64,000 nt of DNA from Kordia sp964351775 (lineage in GTDB: Bacteria > Bacteroidota > Bacteroidia > Flavobacteriales > Flavobacteriaceae): NCBI GenBank assembly GCA_964351775.1, contig CAYGPQ010000001.1:1-64000 (forward strand). The letters run 5' to 3'. Every line of letters starts with the position of its first letter. Within the stretch, counting starts at the first letter, position 1. This document shows, one piece after another, positions 16,969 through 26,383 of the stretch. A model generated the notes under the pieces. It ran no database searches and was not told the origin of the DNA. It saw only the letters and a program-made list of their open reading frames with translations. Both the position numbers and the translations under genes were made by a program.

Positions 16969-17157
16969 CTAGTATTGAACTAAAGACGTGTTTGGTTGTA
17001 CTATGTAATTGTTATTATATACGAGACAAAGACGCTCGTTAGCATCTGTAAAGAGAAGCGTGGAAGTAAAACCTATTATCCAGTCTCTCATGTGATGAGC
17101 TTGTTTTGAAGTGTACTTCCCAATATTCAAAACACTGAATTTAACTATTGTTTTCAT
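16969..17157 (-). CDS. possible small protein of 62 residues
   Basis: The frame starts MKTIVKFSVLNIGKYTSKQ and shows no similarity I know. For it: a sensible start, a TATATTTA -7-like sequence about 45 bases upstream, and a strong hairpin just after the stop. Against it: no recognisable domain and ordinary composition. I keep it as a low-confidence gene. Confidence 0.35.
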   Translation of the reverse strand: MKTIVKFSVLNIGKYTSKQAHHMRDWIIGFTSTLLFTDANERLCLVYNNNYIVQPNTSLVQY

Positions 17158-17296
17158 AATGCTATATGACCATCAATGGACAGTTCAAACATGTATATAA
17201 ATATAGTTTATTTTTTGAATAGAATTTTTTTTTTGATTGTTAAATTTTTACAGAATTTTTTCCGTGCGGGAAGTGTCAAAATGATTCTTTTTGCGA

Positions 17297-18622
17297 CTAT
17301 TTTTTGTATTTACTTTTAAACGGAAGTAACCAAGTATGATGCGAGAAATGTGACCATTCTTCCGCAGCTAAATCCACCGTTGGATCAAAAAGTTTTTGGT
17401 ATGGATGATTGTTGACACGTACACGACCTTCTGCATAAATGCAAACTTCTTTTCCTTCTTTTGCGTATTTGTTCTCAAGAAATTGTACAAATTGCCATAA
17501 CATATCTGGTTTTACGGCAACTCTTTGTGCTTGTTTTGGTGTTGTGTGCGTAGCAGGATTTACATACTCAATCTTTCCAGATTCTTTATCAACGACTTTT
17601 AGTTGCACAATTCCTGTTTTTGATCGTAACATCATGCGCCAACTGAGTCGATGTCCTTCTTCTGTCCATAATACATCATCTTCAAAAGTCCAATGGCGCA
17701 ATGGCAATCCTATTTGAAAGACAAAATACACCACAAATATGGGCACTACTATTTTTCTGTACGGCGACAAAATGACTTCATTACCTTTATATACTTCTTT
17801 TTTCTTTAAAAATATATTCCGAATGGTTTCTGGCTCAAAGAAGAAAATACACAACGCTAAAGACATGTAAGGAAAGATTCCGATGTGTAATACAAACGAG
17901 TTGAATAAGTGAAAAACGATGGCGCAGCAAAAGATAAATACACGTGTGCGTTTCCATATTAATAACGGAATCACTAGCAAGTCAAATGCAATTCCAACGT
18001 ATGTTAACATGGAATGAATCCAATTTTGTTGCAAAAATCCGCCAACAATTGGTAAATCTCGTCTGCCAGCCATTAAGTTTTTGGCAACTTCTCCAGAAAT
18101 CCAATCAGGGTACATTTTGGCAACAGAAGCATACGTGTATACGATAAATAATTGCAGAATGAAAATCCACAAACACCAATTGGGCATGTGATTTTTTTTG
18201 ATACTTGGATTTTGTTTCGCATCTATCGAAAAGTAGTGATGTGCGGGAACTATCCACATAAAAATACACAATAGCACTAATAAGTAATAGTGATTGTTAT
18301 ACGAAGTTTTTTGCATGAGATATGCGCAGGTCCACAATACCGTGAAGATTCCGATGCTCCAGCGGTATTTATAGCCAATCATGACTAAGAAACCACAAAT
18401 TCCCATGATGACAAAATACACATACATTCCAATGCCAGGTAGTGGTTGTAACCATTCAAAACCTATAAATGTAAATGTAAAATCAGGATCGATAAACGTC
18501 CGTTTTACCCAACCTGTGAGAATTGCACCAAAACCTTCCAAGCCAATAAGCAATCCAAAAAAGACTCGAAATACGACGAGTGATGTATTGTCTATTTGTT
18601 TAAAAAGAAATTTATTGAGCAT
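17297..18622 (-). CDS. HTTM / vitamin K-dependent gamma-carboxylase-like membrane protein
   Basis: 441 residues from the ATG at 18622 (MLNKFLFKQ); an ATG 12 bases upstream is the alternative. Eight or so membrane helices fill residues 10-310 (motifs FRVFFGLLIGLEG and YFSIDAK). The HWTFEDDVLWTEEGHRLSWRMML segment (broken here by its helix end) resembles the region after the membrane part of vertebrate gamma-glutamyl carboxylase, and a soluble C-terminal domain follows. Bacterial HTTM proteins are widespread; true carboxylase activity is unproven. It overlaps ribF by 11 bp, which couples the two translationally. Confidence 0.82.
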   Translation of the reverse strand: MLNKFLFKQIDNTSLVVFRVFFGLLIGLEGFGAILTGWVKRTFIDPDFTFTFIGFEWLQPLPGIGMYVYFVIMGICGFLVMIGYKYRWSIGIFTVLWTCAYLMQKTSYNNHYYLLVLLCIFMWIVPAHHYFSIDAKQNPSIKKNHMPNWCLWIFILQLFIVYTYASVAKMYPDWISGEVAKNLMAGRRDLPIVGGFLQQNWIHSMLTYVGIAFDLLVIPLLIWKRTRVFIFCCAIVFHLFNSFVLHIGIFPYMSLALCIFFFEPETIRNIFLKKKEVYKGNEVILSPYRKIVVPIFVVYFVFQIGLPLRHWTFEDDVLWTEEGHRLSWRMMLRSKTGIVQLKVVDKESGKIEYVNPATHTTPKQAQRVAVKPDMLWQFVQFLENKYAKEGKEVCIYAEGRVRVNNHPYQKLFDPTVDLAAEEWSHFSHHTWLLPFKSKYKK

Positions 18623-19544
18623 GATAGTTTTCAATGAGTGCTAGAGATGTTTGCTTGTCTTTATGTAATTGTTGTTGTAATTTTTCTACCGAATCAAATT
18701 TTTGTTCGTCGCGTAAGCGTTTGATCAATTGGATTTGAATTTGTTCATTATAAATATCACGATTAAAATCAAAAAAATGCACTTCAATCGTTTGTTTTGT
18801 TCCTTTTACCGTTGGGTTTGTGCCAATATTCATCATTCCAAAAACGGTATTGCCATCTATGATACTTTTTACCAAATAGACACCTTGTCGCGGAATTAAT
18901 TTATACGTTTCTTTAATATGAATATTTGCTGTTGGAAAATCAATTTGTTTTCCCAATCCTTTTCCGGGAATAACGGTTCCCGTCAACATAAATTCATAGC
19001 CGAGATAGGAGTTTGCAATCATAATGCTACCTTCTGTGAGTGCTTTTCTAATTTTTGTAGAACTGATCGTGACATCGTCAATTTCTTTGGCTTCAATTTC
19101 TTCTACTTTAAAATCGAATGCAGCACCAAATTCTCGTAAATCATTAATATTTGCCGTTCGATTTCTTCCAAAACGATGATCGTATCCTATAATTATTTTT
19201 TTTAGATGTAGTTGCTCAATGAGAATATCGCGCACAAAATCACGTGCTTTCAAGCGTGAAAACTCTTTATTGAAAGGATAAATAATTAAGGTGTCTAATC
19301 CGGTTGCCTCTAGGAGTTGTTTTCGTTCATCAATAGTGTTGATGAGTTTTATAGTTGAATCTTGTTGCAAAACCATTCGCGGATGCGGAAAAAAGGTTAA
19401 CAGAGTTGTCGAAAGTCCTTCCGATTTGTCAATAAGGTTTTCTATTATTTTTTTGTGTCCTACATGAACACCGTCAAACGTTCCAATAGTAATTGCGGAT
19501 GGATTTTCAGCTCGGTATTCATCAAAAAAATCTATGGTATTCAC
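18612..19544 (-). CDS. ribF: bifunctional riboflavin kinase / FAD synthetase
   Basis: 310 residues. The N-terminal FAD synthetase (nucleotidyltransferase) domain carries GTFDGVHVGH at 21-30 and the later SSTKIRKAL. The C-terminal riboflavin kinase domain begins near residue 185 with GKGLGKQIDFPTANI and GMMNIGTNPT. It converts riboflavin to FMN and then FAD. It is the first gene of a two-gene unit with the HTTM protein; a TAGCTTTG -7-like site lies at 19564-19571. Confidence 0.95.
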   Translation of the reverse strand: MNTIDFFDEYRAENPSAITIGTFDGVHVGHKKIIENLIDKSEGLSTTLLTFFPHPRMVLQQDSTIKLINTIDERKQLLEATGLDTLIIYPFNKEFSRLKARDFVRDILIEQLHLKKIIIGYDHRFGRNRTANINDLREFGAAFDFKVEEIEAKEIDDVTISSTKIRKALTEGSIMIANSYLGYEFMLTGTVIPGKGLGKQIDFPTANIHIKETYKLIPRQGVYLVKSIIDGNTVFGMMNIGTNPTVKGTKQTIEVHFFDFNRDIYNEQIQIQLIKRLRDEQKFDSVEKLQQQLHKDKQTSLALIENYHAQ

Positions 19545-19563
19545 TGCGCGTTTCGTTTTTTTA

Positions 19564-19571
19564 CAAAGCTA
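19564..19571 (-). promoter_or_regulatory. putative -7 element of ribF
   Basis: The minus strand reads TAGCTTTG, an exact TAnnTTTG match, 20 bases upstream of the ribF start. No TTG is found at the usual distance, so support is partial. Confidence 0.4.
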
Positions 19572-19752
19572 TTTAATTCCTTGTATATTTTGCGTGATTT
19601 TTATTTTCTTTTGTAAGAAGATTTAATTCACAGATAAAAATAATTAATTCACCGCTTCAATACTTTCAATTATCGAAAAAACATTAAATATTTATGTTAA
19701 GGATTGAAAAAATACAACTTTTGCGACTTTTAACCCCTAATTCAAATATAAA

Positions 19753-22700
19753 ATGAAGAAAAACCTACGCTACGGATTTCTTGTAGGGATGCTTTTTTTG
19801 TTCCATACTGTGTTTGCCCAAAACAATGATTGGACACAAAAAGAAACCTTTACAAATTCTCAAACAGTTTCAAAATTTAATCTATCACCACAAAAAGTTC
19901 ATTTCTTTGAACTAAATGTGGCTGCTTTTAAGCAACGTATTTCGAGTGCTCCTTTACGTGGTGACACGTTTGGATCTACGACCATCGTAAATGTGCCAGG
20001 TATTGATGGAAAATTGGAAGTATTCAAAATCTATGAAGCATCTGTTTTTGCCCCTGAGCTAGCTGCAAATTTCCCAAATATTAAATCGTATGTTGGCTAT
20101 AGTCAAGAAAATGAAGGCGCACAATTGCGTATGAGTGTTTCTCATAAAGGCGTGCAAACGATGATTTCTTATGTAGATAAGCCAACTGTTTTTATGCAGC
20201 CTTCTGGGGATGATATTTCAACGTATGTATTGTATACAAAAGATGCACGCGAAAGTACTATGGGTGAATTTAATTGTTCAACCATTGCTGAGGTACAAGA
20301 TAGATTTACAGATATACAACCAGAAGATGCAGATGATCAACAATTGCGAAGATTTCGTATTGCCATCTCAGTAACAGGAGAATATACAGCCTATCATGGT
20401 GGAACTGTTGCAGGTGCTATGGCAGGAATTAATGCAACAATGACACGTGTAAATGCAATTTTTGAAACAGATATGGCTGTTACTTTTGAAGTGATTGCAA
20501 ACAACCAAGATATTGTATTTACCAACGCTAATACAGATCCATATTCGGATGCAAGTGTAGGAACAGATTCAGCCAATAGTAACAATACTAATGGTTGGGG
20601 AGTTCAAGTACAAAATGTTTTAACTAATACAGGAACTATTGGAAATGCAGCCTATGATATTGGACATTTATTTGGCGCTACTGGCGGCGGCGGAAATGCA
20701 GGTTGTATAGGTTGTGTTTGTGAAGATGATACCGCTTCTAATACGGATAAAAATAAAGGTAGTGCGTATACATCTCCTAATAATGGAATTCCTGAAGGAG
20801 ATACATTTGACGTTGATTATGTAGCACATGAAATTGGACATCAAATGGGCGCAAACCATACGTGGGCTTTCAACACAGAAGGAACAGGCGTGAATGCAGA
20901 ACCAGGAAGTGGATCTACCGTAATGGCGTATGCAGGAATTACTGGTGCAAATAATGTACAGCAAAATAGTGATACGTATTTTCATTATCACAGTATCAAA
21001 CAAATATTAGATAATTTGGTCACGCAAACCTGTTGGAATGCGAACAATTCGCCAATGTTGACAAACAATCCGCCAAATGCAAGTGCAGGAGATGATTATG
21101 TAATTCCGCAAGGAACTGCGTATGTACTTCGTGGAAGCGCTTCAGATTTGGATAGTGGTGATGTGCTTACATATTGCTGGGAACAAACCGATAGTGGACA
21201 GGTAACAAATACAACATTTGGACCCACACGAACCACAGGTTCTATGAACAGATCTTTACCACCAACTACTTCTCCTAATAGATATATTCCAAAATTAAGT
21301 AGGGTACAATCTGGACAGTTAACACAAACCAATCCAACGATCAATAGTCCTTGGGAAACGGTCGCAACAGTAAATAGAAGTATGAACTGGGCATTAACTG
21401 TCCGCGATAGAGAACCTACCGCAACTGGATTGGATGGACAATCTAGTTTTGATTTAATGGAAATTATAGTGACAACTTCTGCAGGACCTTTTACAGTAAG
21501 TTCACAAACTACGAATGTAAGCTGGGAAATGGGAACCAGTCAAATAGTAACTTGGAATGTTGCCAATACTGATGCAGCTCCTGTAAATACCGCAAACGTA
21601 AATATTTTATTGTCTACGGATGGCGGAAATACGTTTCCAATCACATTGGCATCGAATGTACCAAATGATGGTTCGCAGGCAATTACAGTGCCTGTGACAA
21701 CTCCAACAAGTCAAGCTCGAATTATTGTAGAAGGTGCAGGAAATATATTTTACGCAATGAATTCAAGCAATTTTACACTGGTTGAACCCGATTTTGCATT
21801 GGTATTTACGGATAATGAAGAAACTGCGTGTCAACCAGCAAATGCAGTGTATAATTTCACGTACAATGCGTTCAATGGATTTAGCGGAACTACGAATTTT
21901 TCTACTGTAAACCTTCCAGTTGGAGCGATGGCAACTTTTAATCCAACTTCTGCCTCAGTAGATGGAACAAATGTAACGCTTACCATTTCTGGAACAGCAG
22001 GAGTTGCTTCAGGAAATTACACATTTTCAGCACAAGGAACTTCAGGTGCAACCACCAGAGGTTCAGACGTGTTATTGAGTGTTTTCCCAGGAAGTTTAAC
22101 GCCAGTAGCGCTTATTTCTCCTACGGATGCCGCAACCAATGTTCCGACGAATGCAAGCTTAAGTTGGTCAGCGAATTCAAATGCAATAAATTATATTATT
22201 GAGATTGCTTCAGATGCCACATTTACAAATATTGTGGAATCATCTACAATTACCACGACAAGTTATACGCCTTCATCCTTAAATTTGGCAAGTACATATT
22301 ATTGGAGAGTTGGAGTTTCTAATGACTGTGTAGCAACGGTATATTCTTCTGTGTATTCATTTGCAACACAAACCTGTGCTGTATGTGTTTCGATAGCAAA
22401 TACTGATTTTGCTACAAGTACAACATTTGTTGAATTTGGAGATATTAGTAATGTTACTGGAAAACCATCTGGTTATACGGATTATTCAACTACTGATTTT
22501 ACAGATGTTACAAAAGAATCATCGTATCCAATTACGGTGAATGCAAATACAGATGGTAATTATAGAACGCAAACAAAAGTATGGATTGATTGGAATCAGA
22601 ACTGTAGTTTTGACGATGCTGGGGAAGAATATGACTTAGGAGAAGCAGACAATGTTGCTAATGGACTAACGGCAAATTCAGGAATGATGATTATGGTGCC

Positions 22701-23109
22701 AAGTGCTGCGCTTACAGGAAGTACCACCATGCGTGTATCCACAAAATATACATCGAGAACTACGATTGTATATCCAACTTCATGTGAGAATGGAGCGGAT
22801 GCAGAAGTTGAGGATTACCGTATCAATGTGCAGAATACTTTATCAACCACTGAAAATGAATTGGAAGGTTTTGCAATTTGGCCCAATCCAACCTACGGAA
22901 AGTTTACTGTAAACTTTACTTCAACTTCAACAGAAAAAGTTACTATTGATGTATTTGATATTCATGGACGTACTATTTTGACAAGAAAGTATTCTAGCAG
23001 TACTAATTTTACAGAAGAATTACATATGAGTTCAGCAGCCGCTGGAATGTATATGGTGCGTGTAAATGATGGTGCTAAAACGAGTATTAAAAAATTGATT
23101 ATTCGATAA
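19753..23109 (+). CDS. T9SS-exported reprolysin-like zinc metalloprotease
   Basis: 1118 residues. A signal peptide covers 1-22. A propeptide-like region precedes the metalloprotease domain (about 195-440), which has the metzincin zinc motif HEIGHQMGANH at 359-369 with all three His ligands and the catalytic Glu360, and a later Met-turn-like VMAYAGI. Ig-like/fibronectin-type segments follow (about 580-870), then a GEVED domain (DWNQNCSFDDAGEEYD, about 940-1030) and a C-terminal type IX sorting domain (about 1040-1118, starting FAIWPNPTYGKF). It is expected to be secreted or surface-attached through T9SS and to degrade extracellular protein. It is monocistronic. Confidence 0.93.
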   Translation: MKKNLRYGFLVGMLFLFHTVFAQNNDWTQKETFTNSQTVSKFNLSPQKVHFFELNVAAFKQRISSAPLRGDTFGSTTIVNVPGIDGKLEVFKIYEASVFAPELAANFPNIKSYVGYSQENEGAQLRMSVSHKGVQTMISYVDKPTVFMQPSGDDISTYVLYTKDARESTMGEFNCSTIAEVQDRFTDIQPEDADDQQLRRFRIAISVTGEYTAYHGGTVAGAMAGINATMTRVNAIFETDMAVTFEVIANNQDIVFTNANTDPYSDASVGTDSANSNNTNGWGVQVQNVLTNTGTIGNAAYDIGHLFGATGGGGNAGCIGCVCEDDTASNTDKNKGSAYTSPNNGIPEGDTFDVDYVAHEIGHQMGANHTWAFNTEGTGVNAEPGSGSTVMAYAGITGANNVQQNSDTYFHYHSIKQILDNLVTQTCWNANNSPMLTNNPPNASAGDDYVIPQGTAYVLRGSASDLDSGDVLTYCWEQTDSGQVTNTTFGPTRTTGSMNRSLPPTTSPNRYIPKLSRVQSGQLTQTNPTINSPWETVATVNRSMNWALTVRDREPTATGLDGQSSFDLMEIIVTTSAGPFTVSSQTTNVSWEMGTSQIVTWNVANTDAAPVNTANVNILLSTDGGNTFPITLASNVPNDGSQAITVPVTTPTSQARIIVEGAGNIFYAMNSSNFTLVEPDFALVFTDNEETACQPANAVYNFTYNAFNGFSGTTNFSTVNLPVGAMATFNPTSASVDGTNVTLTISGTAGVASGNYTFSAQGTSGATTRGSDVLLSVFPGSLTPVALISPTDAATNVPTNASLSWSANSNAINYIIEIASDATFTNIVESSTITTTSYTPSSLNLASTYYWRVGVSNDCVATVYSSVYSFATQTCAVCVSIANTDFATSTTFVEFGDISNVTGKPSGYTDYSTTDFTDVTKESSYPITVNANTDGNYRTQTKVWIDWNQNCSFDDAGEEYDLGEADNVANGLTANSGMMIMVPSAALTGSTTMRVSTKYTSRTTIVYPTSCENGADAEVEDYRINVQNTLSTTENELEGFAIWPNPTYGKFTVNFTSTSTEKVTIDVFDIHGRTILTRKYSSSTNFTEELHMSSAAAGMYMVRVNDGAKTSIKKLIIR

Positions 23110-23139
23110 AAATCATCATTACCTAACTAAACTAAAAAC

Positions 23140-23167
23140 AAAACGAGAAGCCAGCGCTTCTCGTTTT
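23140..23167. terminator. bidirectional terminator between the metalloprotease and pth
   Basis: An 11-bp stem AAAACGAGAAG/CTTCTCGTTTT with a 6-base loop lies between two convergent genes, with T-rich flanks on the plus strand and A-rich flanks that serve the minus strand. Confidence 0.85.
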
Positions 23168-23811
23168 TATTTTCCATTAAAAGTATTCATGGTATTTGAA
23201 ACTCCTGCAGTTCCAAACGATTTTATGAGTTCTGCGCTTTTTTCAAGTCGCTCAGGTAATTTGTCATTTTCTTCTGTACTCCATTCGCCTAGCACATAAT
23301 TTACTTGTCTTCCTTTGCCAAATTCGGCACTAATTCCAAATCGGAATCGCGGGTATTTTGTCGTTAGCAATTGCTCTTGAATGCTTTTGAGTCCATTGTG
23401 TCCACCATCGCTTCCTTTGGTTTTTACACGAATCGTTCCAAATTCTAGATTCAAATCGTCTGTAATAATTAACACATTATCAATCGGAATTTTTTCTTTT
23501 GTCATCCAATATCGGACAGCTTTCCCACTGAGATTCATGTAGGTGCTTGGTTTTAACAGGATAAAAGTTCTGCCTTTAAATTTATAGGTTGCGATATCGC
23601 CTAATTTATCTGTTTCAAACTTGATTTCTTCTTTCTTGGCAAAAAAATCTATGATTTTAAACCCGATATTGTGTCGCGTGTTTTCGTATTCACTTCCAAT
23701 ATTTCCTAAGCCTACAATGAGAAATTTTTTCATAGGATCTGTTTCTTCTATAGTTAATGATGCTTTTGCACGAGTTGTTGTGCGAAGTAGTTTTCTTAAA
23801 AATTGAAGCAT
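23167..23811 (-). CDS. pth: peptidyl-tRNA hydrolase
   Basis: The enzyme proper begins MKKFLIVGLGNIG. Upstream in frame is a basic leader of 26 residues starting at 23811, which resembles extensions seen in other Flavobacteriia; the alternative start is 23733. Catalytic His47 (long numbering) is in YENTRHNIG, and the KPSTYMNLSG and DDLNLEFG motifs follow. It cleaves peptidyl-tRNA released from stalled ribosomes and recycles the tRNA. It lies alone between convergent and intergenic DNA. Confidence 0.94.
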   Translation of the reverse strand: MLQFLRKLLRTTTRAKASLTIEETDPMKKFLIVGLGNIGSEYENTRHNIGFKIIDFFAKKEEIKFETDKLGDIATYKFKGRTFILLKPSTYMNLSGKAVRYWMTKEKIPIDNVLIITDDLNLEFGTIRVKTKGSDGGHNGLKSIQEQLLTTKYPRFRFGISAEFGKGRQVNYVLGEWSTEENDKLPERLEKSAELIKSFGTAGVSNTMNTFNGK

Positions 23812-23980
23812 GCTATTTTATAAAAATTTATGTAAAAATATAACCTATTGCGTCTTAAGACAAGTTTGAGTCGTAAAAAAATACTATAAGTTTTTGAGAT
23901 CCTGCTTTTCAGTAGCATCGTTTAATTTACAATTTTGAATTCATCTTACGGGTTTCTCAAAATCGAGTTTCATTAAAATA

Positions 23981-24007
23981 AAAAAGCATTCCGATATGGA
24001 ATGCTTT
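23981..24007 (-). terminator. intrinsic terminator of the prs-rplY operon
   Basis: An 11-bp stem AAAAGCATTCC/GGAATGCTTTT with a 5-base loop is followed on the minus strand by TTATTTTAAT. It lies 21 bp after the rplY stop. Confidence 0.85.
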
Positions 24008-24028
24008 TAAAGATCAGATGATCAAAAA

Positions 24029-24631
24029 TTATTTTTTTGCAGCGTCTTTTTCTGCTTTTGCAGCATCTTGCGCAGCTTTCATTGCAGCACGTGAGATTCT
24101 TACTTGGCAAACTACTGTATTGTCAGCGTGTAACAATTTATAGTTTTCGTTTGCTAATTCGGTCACATATAATTTGTTTCCGATTTCTAATCCTGAAATA
24201 TCAGCTTCGATAAAATCTGGTAAATTTTTAGGCAATGCTTTTACCCTAAGTTTACGTTTGTTTAAACGTAAAGCTCCACCAGCAATAACTCCTGGAGATT
24301 TTCCTTTGATCGTAACAGGAATGTCCATTGTTAATTCTTTATCTTCGAAAGAACGATAGAAATCTACGTGTAAAATTTTGTCATTTACTGGATGAAATTG
24401 AATATCCTGTAAAATAGCATCGTGTTTAGAGCCGTCTTCTAATGCAATCACTACAGTGTGCGCATTTGGAGTATACACTAATTTAGAAAATGATAATTCT
24501 TCTGCTGAAAAGTGTAATGGATTGTCTCCTCCGTATAATACGCAAGGAACCTTTCCAGCATTACGTAAGGCTTTAGTTGATACTTTACCCACGCTTTCTC
24601 TTTGAGATCCGTTAATTGTAATTGATTTCAT
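24029..24631 (-). CDS. rplY: 50S ribosomal protein L25 / general stress protein Ctc
   Basis: 200 residues: an N-terminal L25 5S rRNA-binding domain (about 1-90, NAGKVPCVLYGG) and the C-terminal Ctc beta-domain (about 95-185), then a Lys/Ala-rich tail. The two-domain length is usual outside the enterobacteria. It binds 5S rRNA in the large ribosomal subunit. It starts 25 bp after the prs stop on the same strand and shares its message and terminator. Confidence 0.94.
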   Translation of the reverse strand: MKSITINGSQRESVGKVSTKALRNAGKVPCVLYGGDNPLHFSAEELSFSKLVYTPNAHTVVIALEDGSKHDAILQDIQFHPVNDKILHVDFYRSFEDKELTMDIPVTIKGKSPGVIAGGALRLNKRKLRVKALPKNLPDFIEADISGLEIGNKLYVTELANENYKLLHADNTVVCQVRISRAAMKAAQDAAKAEKDAAKK

Positions 24632-24656
24632 TGTTTGTGTTTATATTAATATTTAA

Positions 24657-25598
24657 TTACATTAAAAATTTTGAGCTGATAGAAGTGTTCGTATGCACTT
24701 TTTGCATTACATCTGCGAATAAATGTGCACAACTTACTACTTTTATCTTGCTTGATTCCTGGCGCAATGGAATAGAATCAGTTACGATTAACTCTTCTAA
24801 TTTTGAGTTTTCTATTCGTTCATGCGCTTGTCCTGATAAAATAGGATGTGTACAAATTGCGCGTACAGACAATGCTCCTTTTTCCATCATTACTTCCGCA
24901 GCTTTGGTTAATGTTCCGGCAGTGTCTACCATATCATCAACTAAGACTACATTTTTTCCTGTTACATCACCAATAAGTTCCATGTGTGAAATGACATTGG
25001 CTTTTTTACGTTGTTTGTAACAAATCACAACGTCACATTCTAAAAACTTAGAATATGCGTATGCTCTTTTAGATCCTCCCATATCTGGCGAAGCTATGGT
25101 AAGATTATCTAAGTTTAGATTTCTTAAGTATGGTAAAAACACGGTAGAGGCAAATAAATGATCTACTGGTTTTTCAAAGAAACCTTGTATTTGATCGGCA
25201 TGTAAGTCCATCGTAATAATGCGTGTTGCTCCAGCTACTTCAAGCATCTTTGCAATCAGTTTTGCGCCGATCGGAACCCTTGGCTTGTCTTTACGATCTT
25301 GTCTTGCCCAACCGAAGTAAGGAAGTACCGCCGTAATATGACGCGCTGAAGCTCTTTTAGCAGCGTCTAACATTAAAAGCATTTGCATTAAATGATCTGA
25401 GTTTGGAAACGTAGATCCTATGATAAATACTCTTGCACCACGAACCGACTCTTCAAAAGAAGGTTGAAATTCGCCATCACTATATGTTGAGAACGTCACT
25501 TTTCCTAATGCTGTTCCGTACTGTTTTGCAATTTTTTCCGCAAGCTCTTCACTCTGCGTACAGGCAAAAATCTTTGGTTCTGGGACAGTATAAGACAT
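24657..25598 (-). CDS. prs: ribose-phosphate pyrophosphokinase
   Basis: 313 residues, the full length of class I PRPP synthases. The ATP-site motif is FGWARQDRK (about 95-103), the metal-binding DLHADQ lies at 131-136 and the PRPP-binding loop VLVDDMVDTAGTL at 218-230. It makes PRPP from ribose-5-phosphate and ATP for purine, pyrimidine, His, Trp and NAD synthesis. It is followed closely by rplY, a common pairing in bacteria. A TAAATTTG -7-like site is at 25651-25658. Confidence 0.96.
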   Translation of the reverse strand: MSYTVPEPKIFACTQSEELAEKIAKQYGTALGKVTFSTYSDGEFQPSFEESVRGARVFIIGSTFPNSDHLMQMLLMLDAAKRASARHITAVLPYFGWARQDRKDKPRVPIGAKLIAKMLEVAGATRIITMDLHADQIQGFFEKPVDHLFASTVFLPYLRNLNLDNLTIASPDMGGSKRAYAYSKFLECDVVICYKQRKKANVISHMELIGDVTGKNVVLVDDMVDTAGTLTKAAEVMMEKGALSVRAICTHPILSGQAHERIENSKLEELIVTDSIPLRQESSKIKVVSCAHLFADVMQKVHTNTSISSKFLM

Positions 25599-25650
25599 TT
25601 AATATTCTGTTTAGTAGTTAGTTAATTGTTGTGTTGTGTCAAATAGGCTG

Positions 25651-25658
25651 CAAATTTA
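25651..25658 (-). promoter_or_regulatory. putative -7 element of prs
   Basis: The minus strand reads TAAATTTG, an exact TAnnTTTG match, 53 bases upstream of the prs start. The nearest TTG is too close (11 bp). Confidence 0.4.
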
Positions 25659-25696
25659 GAAATTTATTACAACTCTAAAAGCTTTTATTTCTTTTT

Positions 25697-25729
25697 TTAC
25701 GGTAGAATTAAAATTATTTTCTAAATTTG
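25697..25729 (+). promoter_or_regulatory. putative promoter of tRNA-Leu
   Basis: TAAATTTG (25722-25729) matches the -7 box, with TTA 22 bases upstream in place of TTG. The tRNA begins 13 bases after the -7 box. Confidence 0.5.
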
Positions 25730-25742
25730 CACACCTTAAAAA

Positions 25743-25824
25743 GCTCGAGTGGCGGAATTGGTAGACGCGCTGGATTCAAAATCCAGTTCTTTCGGGAGTG
25801 TGGGTTCGATTCCCACCTCGAGTA
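25743..25824 (+). tRNA. tRNA-Leu (anticodon CAA)
   Basis: An 82-nt cloverleaf. The 7-bp acceptor is GCTCGAG/CTCGAGT (first pair G-U), the anticodon stem is CTGGA/TCCAG and the loop TTCAAAA puts CAA at 25777-25779. A short variable arm (TTCTTTCGGGAG) and the T-arm GTGGGTTCGATTCCCAC follow. CCA is not encoded. The large variable arm confirms a class II tRNA, reading UUG codons. Confidence 0.96.
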
Positions 25825-25832
25825 CACAAAGG

Positions 25833-25864
25833 AAAAGCCGAAGTTTTATACTTCGGCTTTTTTT
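25833..25864 (+). terminator. intrinsic terminator of tRNA-Leu
   Basis: An 11-bp stem AAAAGCCGAAG/CTTCGGCTTTT with a 7-base loop is followed by T, just after the tRNA. Confidence 0.85.
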
Positions 25865-26032
25865 ATTGGGTAAAACATAGGTGAAATAGATAAAAAAATC
25901 TCAAAAGCTTAGGATTCAGTAAATACAGAATAAAGAAGCATATAATACTTGTGATTCTCTCACTGCAAAAAACCTTATCATTTTTAAGGTTTTTGTTGTT
26001 TTTACTCAGTAAGATTTGATTATTTTCGTTAC

Positions 26033-26383
26033 ATGCTAAAAAATCATATACATATAGAAGAATTATTAATTGATGCAACAAAAGAACAGTTGTATGAAAA
26101 GTTAATAACGCAACTCAACAAAGATTTTTTACGAGCCAATATTGAAGAATCATTCTCGGACAAACTCAAGCCATCAGAATTAAAAGTAGAATTGCATGAA
26201 ATAGTATATCGACTAATTCAGGAAAAATTTGCTGATTATTTGAACCTGCTTTACATCATGGATGTTTCCGAAGCCAAAGTAAAAGCACTTGATGGTTCGG
26301 ATATGGTGCAACTTTCAGAACAAGTAGCTTTGCTCATGCTAAAACGCGAATGGCAAAAAGTATGGTTTAAAAATAAACTCTAA
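26033..26383 (+). CDS. conserved hypothetical helical protein
   Basis: 116 residues, soluble and mostly helical, with no signal peptide. It starts MLKNHIHIEELLIDATKEQ and ends in the basic WQKVWFKNKL. I do not recognise a domain, though the length and position upstream of sucA recall conserved Flavobacteriia proteins of unknown role. Its 3' end overlaps the convergent gene at 26367 by 17 bp. Confidence 0.65.
   Translation: MLKNHIHIEELLIDATKEQLYEKLITQLNKDFLRANIEESFSDKLKPSELKVELHEIVYRLIQEKFADYLNLLYIMDVSEAKVKALDGSDMVQLSEQVALLMLKREWQKVWFKNKL

Noticed and set aside
20668..21344. Open frames antisense to the metalloprotease
   Set aside because: They lack any domain and lie inside a gene with a full zinc motif and sorting signal.
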